64,000 bases of DNA from positions 64,938,108 to 65,002,107 of the forward strand of contig OX393577.1 of NCBI GenBank assembly GCA_947652605.1. The letters run 5' to 3'. Origin of the DNA: Elmis aenea (taxonomy: Eukaryota; Arthropoda; Insecta; Coleoptera; Elmidae). A program made the translations under genes and the position numbers. Shown here piece after piece: positions 58,858 to 64,000 of the stretch (the stretch's first letter is position 1; each line of letters begins with the position of its first letter). The notes below the pieces were generated by a model. It was not told the DNA's origin, made no database searches, and saw only the letters and a list, made by a program, of their open reading frames with translations.

Positions 58858-58877
58858 TTTATTTTTGATGTTTTATT
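58858..58877 (-). terminator. Two AATAAA signals at the B9D2/tectonic junction
   Basis: On the minus strand AATAAA occurs at 58872-58877, overlapping the B9D2 stop, and at 58858-58863, between that stop and the tectonic ATG. If used, B9D2 mRNA would end inside the tectonic leader or first exon. In AT-rich DNA such hexamers are common, so use is unproven. Confidence 0.3.
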
Positions 58878-59517
58878 TGTATTCAATGCCAAACTTGTTA
58901 AAATTCCTTAAAATCACACTTATTTCGAATGTTACTATACCCATGCTCTCTGTATTCAGTTTATATCTATCACTCGCGGTGAACACTAGATCGGGATATT
59001 TCAGTTGTGGCCCGCCACCCAAAAAATATTGTGTGAACCTCTCTTTTAAGCTACCGAAAGGCCTCCAAGTAAAACAGTTAATAGCGTGTGTGCCAGGTTT
59101 TGTGGGAATTGTTATATATCCGTAACCGTAAAGATGACTACGACCGACCCAGTCTAAATGGTAAACTTGTAAGTAAATTTTGGGCCAACCTGTCAACATT
59201 CGGTATTTTTACACCACGAAATAAATACTGTGGAGTAATTACATACCTTGAATTCCTTTTGTGGCAAAGTGGATGTCCAATGGAAAACACCATTTACAAG
59301 TGTCGTCGTATAATGAGGATTCAACTTGCGTTTGACCCTCCTTTTTTCCAGAAACTATTTTCCAATTATTACCTGCAACATCGTATTAGTTGGTGAAGCT
59401 GGTAAGTTTATTTCAGAGGTTGTATTTACCATACTGCAAACTCCACTTACAAAACAAATTGGATCTTGGAAAATCTTTTGCACAAATTATTTGACCAATA
59501 ACATGCACCTCTGCCAT
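58873..59517 (-). CDS. B9D2: B9 domain-containing protein 2 (B9D2), 3 coding exons
   Basis: B9D2 is a C2-like B9-domain protein of the ciliary transition zone, where B9D1, B9D2 and MKS1 form the B9 core of the MKS complex. Coding exons are 59430-59517, 59247-59372 and 58873-59189 (531 nt, 176 aa, close to the roughly 175 aa usual for the family). The start [11 protein letters not shown], then [46 protein letters not shown]-like [17 protein letters not shown] and a final [11 protein letters not shown] match the family along its whole length. Both introns are 57 nt, GT..AG and phase 1. A leader intron (59521-59582, acceptor TTTTTGCAG) ends 3 nt before the ATG, supporting this start. The stop lies 21 bp before the tectonic ATG on the same strand. 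Seen: sequence, exons and phases. Known: ciliary role. Inferred: expression from the X-box promoter upstream. Confidence 0.95.
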
Positions 59518-59520
59518 GAG

Positions 59521-59582
59521 CTGCAAAAACAAGAATTGAACATTATCGCAATTGTTGCTAATAAATAAATTAATTACATTAC
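59521..59582 (-). other. Inferred 62-nt intron in the B9D2 5' leader
   Basis: Minus strand reads TTTACAG|GTAATG ... TTCTTGTTTTTGCAG|CTCATGG. The sites and length match the other short introns of this gene, and the acceptor places the ATG 3 nt into the exon. The leader exon would lie between about 59583 and the X-box, so transcription likely starts at about 59585-59630. Confidence 0.6.
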
Positions 59583-59635
59583 CTGTAAACTTGCAGTTGC
59601 ACAGTAAATCAACCGCAAAAGTTTCTATACAAACG

Positions 59636-59648
59636 GTTGCTTAGCAAC
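59636..59648. promoter_or_regulatory. X-box (RFX-factor binding site) upstream of B9D2
   Basis: GTTGCTTAGCAAC is a perfect 13-bp palindrome with half-sites GTTGC/GCAAC, fitting the X-box bound by RFX factors (DAF-19 in worms, Rfx in flies), which drive ciliary genes. It lies 119 bp upstream of the B9D2 ATG and 53 bp upstream of the donor of the inferred leader exon, the normal distance for a functional X-box. Confidence 0.8.
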
Positions 59649-60261
59649 ATTTAAAGGGACAGCACGTGGGTGTTTTAAATGTTTTTGTAATAAAAATTAT
59701 TTCACAGCGAAAATTTGTAACGATAACGAACGATCCTCTTCTGAAAGCTATAACTATTTAGTTTTTAATTTAGAATACGATTGTTACGTGCAATAAATTA
59801 TCATTTTGCAAATATTTTTGAAAATATGAAAGCTACGTGCGCACACGATAAAAGTTGACGCAGGCGCATGTCACAATAATTCGACTGGTTTTAAGATGGC
59901 CGTGAACTTATCGCAGGGTGCGATTGACATTTTTGCCAATATTTAAATGTCCTTAAAAGATTTTATTAAGTAAGTACAGTGTTTTTAATTGTTTGTTATC
60001 AATATTAAAGTGCTGTGCCGGTAATTTTGGCAGAATGTTATAATCGTATACGAATTGAACGTATTTTACATTAAAAAGTCGTTAAAATTTCGAAATTACT
60101 TTCCTAATCAGCTGTTATAAAATTCTGTTTAAAGGGCCCACAATTATAACTTTATGTTCCTTAGTGACTTGTTAGTATTTGTTTCTTTGACTATAACATG
60201 GTACTATTTCAGATTGCTGCAACTTTTTTCTACGATCGAAAATATTTAGTATAAATCAACC
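59649..60261 (+). promoter_or_regulatory. Shared divergent promoter of B9D2 and VRK, with VRK leader exon, uORF and leader intron
   Basis: B9D2 and VRK are transcribed away from each other from this 0.75-kb interval. On the plus strand AAGATGGCC at 59894-59902 begins a 16-codon upstream frame (MAVNLSQG ..., stop 59944-59946), followed by a donor TTATTAA|GTAAGTAC (intron 59970-60212) and acceptor CTATTTCAG before the VRK start. AAGATGGC also fits the YY1/Pho motif. The leader exon, uORF and intron are inferred from splice signals only. Confidence 0.5.
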
Positions 60262-62446
60262 ATGAAAAAACGATATATTTGTGATGAATCTTCTGATGAG
60301 CCACCAGCGAAGAAGATTTCGACTGCTGTGAATTCTCCGGTAGTGGATATCAGGCCTGGGGCGATACTGACTGACATATTAGGAAAAAAATGGAGACTGG
60401 GAAAGACTGTTGGAATGGGGGCCTTCGGGGAAATATATCTAGCTTGTGATATTATAAATCAAGAAGTTAAAAGTAATGCTCAATATGTAGCGAAGATAGA
60501 AAGTCATACCAGTGGTCCCCTGTTTGTTGAAATTAATTGTTATTTACGCATAGCCAAATCAGAAATGAGTAAGTTTAAATCTTATTATGTAAGGTAGTTT
60601 GGGTAGAGTGTTTGTGGCTTCAAATTATAGATTAAGGATTTCATGTTTTGACTTTAATCGATAAGAATAAGTGCACTGCTGTAATTACATATATGGTACA
60701 TCTAAAAACATAAATGCATACAGTTGATTGTATAATGCTATTAATAATTTTTTATTTCACTACAGTTTATGCTTGTAGTAACAAATTTTAAAAATTGATT
60801 GTAGATTTTACATTTGGCTATACATAACCTCATTTTACGAAGTAAATGTTCATTTGTTTGTGTCAGTATTTGTGGAATATCGTACATACATTCATATTTT
60901 AATAAGGGAACAGTGTTGCAGTCATTGTAGCTTTGCTAATTGATTTATTTGGCCATTGGGGGTATGATCAGGAAGGGTTAAACCTAGGCCCAGAGCCAGG
61001 GGTGGATTGTCTGAGAGTAGCTCATGATCTGAAGGGTAATTTATTGCAACCTGCCTTGCATGTAAAAAACTGCCACTTTCTCAATCATTAAATTAAATTT
61101 GTTGTCCATTATTTTCAGTCGAAGACTGGAAGGGAAAAAACGGCATAAAGGATTTAGGTATGCCGCATTTTGTAGCGTCAGGTTCACACGTTGCTGGTGA
61201 ATCAAAATATCGTTTCCTAATAATAAAAAAGTACGACCAAGATTTAGAAAGTATATTTGAATCAAAAAAGCGCAAATTCAACCTAAAGACTGCATTAACG
61301 ATTTCTTTGCAAATAATCGACATCCTGGAGTACATACACAACCACGGTTACGTGCATTCGGACATCAAAGCGTCGAATATTTTACTTGGCAATAAAACGA
61401 TTAAAAAGAAGAAGCGGGAAGTGGCACAGATACCGACTAAAGTCTATTTTAGATATCATAGTTACAATCCAATTCGTTCTTGTAAGATTAGGTCTCAGAG
61501 CTATGTCACGAGAAATTTGCGTCCGAATGATCATCTTAAGTACGTGTCTGAGCTTACGGATGACACAGAATCCGACGAATGGGACGATTGTGAAGAGAAG
61601 AAGAGAAACCAGATTTATTTATTAGATTACGGCTTGGCATCGAAATATTTGACTGCGAATGGTGAGCACAGGAAGTACTGCAATGACCAGCGCAAAGCCC
61701 ATGCCGGTACGCTCCTATTTTGTTCACGTGACGCCCACAAAGGGGCGCAATCTCGAAGGTCCGATCTCGAATGCCTAGGCTACAACATAATATACTGGCT
61801 CACGTCGAACCTACCATGGAGTAAAAACGTCGAAGACGCTGACGTGGTCCACAAGAAAAAGGAACGGTGCATCGAACATCTAGAAGAATTCCTAAGTTTC
61901 TGTTTTTCCGGGCAGTATCCTCTCTTCCTATCCGACTACTTTAAATATCTGAAGGCCCTTGATTTCGAAGACAAACCGGACTACAAGTATTGCAAAAATC
62001 TCTTCAAAAATGCATTCCGTGAGTACGGTTACAAAAACAATTCGCAGCTAGACTTCAATAACGTAGAGGGCTGGGGTAAGACGCAGAAGAAAACGAAATA
62101 TAACGCGGAAAATTCGAGAAGAATGGCCAAGAACGTGTCGCAATTGATAAAGCGGACACCCCTGCGGTCTAATCTTCCGATCAAACCGATACTTAGGCAG
62201 CAAAATAAAAAATGTAAACAGAGGATGAACTGGTCGAAGATACTAATGGATCCCGAGTGCATAATGAAGCAGGCGAGGGAACGAAAATTGACCGAATCGA
62301 GTGATACGGTACCGTCACCAGGGGTTTTTAATTTGGACGTGCATCGGCTGAATCCTACCTACGCCATGTTGGACGTTTACAATAAATCCATGGATAGGTA
62401 CAATAACGCCTGCGGCGCTTCCCCCTTCTCCAAAAGCGATTCGTAA
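60262..62446 (+). CDS. VRK1: Vaccinia-related kinase (VRK/ballchen-type) Ser/Thr kinase, 3' end uncertain
   Basis: VRK kinases phosphorylate chromatin and nuclear-envelope proteins such as histone tails and BAF. Exon 1 is 60262-60568 and the next exon starts at 61119 (intron 60569-61118, phase 1). The joined protein has a glycine loop GMGAFG (51-56), VAK lysine 78, helix-C Glu 90, catalytic YVHSDIKASNILL (Asp 184, Asn 189), DYG metal-binding Asp 272, and the VRK-type SRRSDLECLGYNIIYWL. A basic tail containing TPLRSNLP follows. Residues about 195-265 are an insertion between the catalytic loop and DYG that ordinary VRKs lack. The reading frame stops at 62446, but the TAA lies inside a consensus donor (GATTC|GTAAGTAC, intron from 62442), so the last exon probably lies downstream. 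One possible acceptor at 63829 would add KNSQLLF and stop at 63854. The start is the first ATG after the inferred leader splice acceptor at 60212. Family is certain; VRK1 versus a paralogue is not. Confidence 0.88.
60569..61118 (+). other. VRK intron 1
   Basis: 550-nt intron, donor ATGA|GTAAGT, acceptor ATTTTCAG|TC, phase 1. No repeat recognised. Confidence 0.85.
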
Positions 62447-62582
62447 GTACTTTTATTGTTATTTCGATGTGGCACGTTTTTAATTTGTATTTGTGTTTTA
62501 TATTTAGGCAAAATACATCAGTAATTATACACTATTCACGATTTATTGTACCCTATATTACAAACAATTGAGTCATGACTGT

Positions 62583-63671
62583 ACAGGGTGGACCAAATTC
62601 GAATGTTTTACAGGGTATCTCGGTTACCGTAATAGATAGCGAAAATCTGATTTCGGTCTCTTGGGCTATTTTTTTGAGAAAATAACGCCTGTGCAATCAG
62701 ATTTTTTCTATCGGATTCCATTTTGGCACTACAGACAAAAAATGAAATTTCATCATTTTTGAAAATTTGCTGTAACTTCGTTATTTATTAAATTAAAACA
62801 AAATCTTATAGAGGTTTTTTATACAGATTTTTTTTTCTTAATTTAAAAACAAAAGTAATTTTTTCTTAGTCACCTTGACTTTCGAGATATGGAGTAAACT
62901 TATATTTTTTTAAATGGAAACCCTAGTTGGCCATGACTTTATGTGAAAGAGTATTTTTTTAGCTTTTCAAAAATATATAGTTTTATATATTTGTTGCAAA
63001 AAATAACCAAGATATGGCCAATTTTGTAAAAATTCGATCATCAAAGTTTGCCATGATTTCGTAAACAAGTGATGTTTGCTATTATTAAACAACTCAACGT
63101 CATTGCAAAGTATAGTATATTGCTGTTTATCTTATGTTCAAAAATTTTTGATGTTTATCTCAACAACAAATTTAAAAACCTTGGTAACTTGTTCCACATG
63201 AGTTTTATAAGGTTTTACACCTTGTTTTTTTTTTGTTTTCACAGCCTATGATTTTCTTTTTAAAAAAACTAAAACACCTTCGTAACTTGCGTATTATTGA
63301 AAATAAATGCTTCAACCCTTATATATTTGAAGTGAGAAAAAAAAAGTTAATTTTGTGTCATAACTTCATAACGGCGAGCGTAAAAAAAATGGTTTTAGTA
63401 TAATCAAATTAAATATATTTTTATATCTAAAAAAAAAATTTATAAATATCTTCGATATTTACAACAATAACGGAGATATGACACATTATTAATATGACAA
63501 AAAAACACTCTTTTTATTCAATAACTCGAAAACCGGAAATGGTAGAATATTTTTGAAAACGGTTCTGAGTTAGTCTCAAAAAACTGCACATTTTTGGTAA
63601 TTTAACCGTTTCTCTATCTTAAATATTAACCGAGATACCCATGCAATCCCATCGAATTTGGACCACCCTGT
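62583..63671. mobile_element. MITE (ACAGGGTGGWCC family) downstream of VRK exon, about 1.09 kb
   Basis: Ends ACAGGGTGGACCAAATTCGA / TCGAATTTGGACCACCCTGT; subterminal GGTATCTCGGTTA is inverted at the other end. The right half matches 53740-54280 in reverse (CGGCGAGCGTAAAAAAA, CTGCACATTTTTGG, CCGGAAATGG). It sits in the probable last VRK intron. Confidence 0.75.
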
Positions 63672-64000
63672 ATAATAACAGAACAGTTCATGTAATTTCA
63701 TGAAGAATTAGTGTTGTAACCGCAAGTCCTAAATTTTTTGTGGTTTTTATTTTATTCAATACCCATTGGACGCCCATTTTAGATTGATTTAAAGTTTAAA
63801 GGACTGTTGTATGTTTTTATGCGTTGCAGAAAGAATTCCCAACTTTTGTTTTAAGTTTTCAGAAGCAATGCAATTTCATTAATTGGCCGAGAAAACTTGA
63901 AATAGTCAAAAACTTTTTTGTAGTGACACATTATTATTATAATTGCCAATTCTGTTAATATTATTGCTTGTAGACCACCAGAATTATTTGCACAGTAATA

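Overview
The window is AT-rich animal nuclear DNA. Intron-bearing genes, phase-consistent GT..AG introns of 56-62 nt, insect-type mariner, hAT, Penelope and non-LTR elements, and the sequences of the recognisable genes all point to an insect. A beetle is my guess from overall look only; nothing in the window proves the order.

Five host genes can be read. (1) RhoGEF2 (PDZ-RhoGEF) on the minus strand: a probable 29-nt first coding exon at 51030-51058, then exons at 40704-40936, 32080-32129 and 31963-32020 that build one PDZ domain. The RGS, DH and PH exons are not in the window, so positions 1-31962 look like one intron of more than 31.9 kb filled with decayed transposons. A phase-compatible 95-bp candidate exon lies at 13375-13469. 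(2) A two-exon, 104-aa secreted WAP-domain protein (minus, 52599-53180). (3) tectonic (minus, 54597-58851, five exons, 716 aa). (4) B9D2 (minus, 58873-59517, three coding exons, 176 aa). (5) A vaccinia-related kinase (VRK) gene (plus, 60262 onward), divergent from B9D2.

The most interesting locus is 54597-60262. B9D2 and tectonic both encode ciliary transition-zone (MKS module) proteins. They sit head to tail on one strand with only 21 bp between the B9D2 stop and the tectonic ATG. A perfect palindromic X-box (GTTGCTTAGCAAC, 59636-59648), the RFX-type ciliary promoter element, lies just upstream of the inferred B9D2 leader exon. This suggests one ciliary transcription unit making two proteins of the same complex, possibly a dicistronic mRNA.

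The rest is mobile-element DNA. There is an intact mariner with perfect 28-bp terminal repeats, TA duplications and an uninterrupted 350-aa DD34D transposase (43703-44994); two decayed mariners; and four nonautonomous hAT elements, three with perfect 8-bp target duplications and one with a degenerate one. A Penelope 3' end has a GIY-YIG domain. About ten non-LTR retrotransposon fragments are present, mostly of an RTE/CR1-like type, with one Jockey-type and one carrying an RNase-H-associated tail. Three copies of a tRNA-derived SINE and many foldback or MITE elements complete the set, several nested and several inside tectonic and VRK introns. I saw no rRNA, functional tRNA, CRISPR or prokaryotic features.
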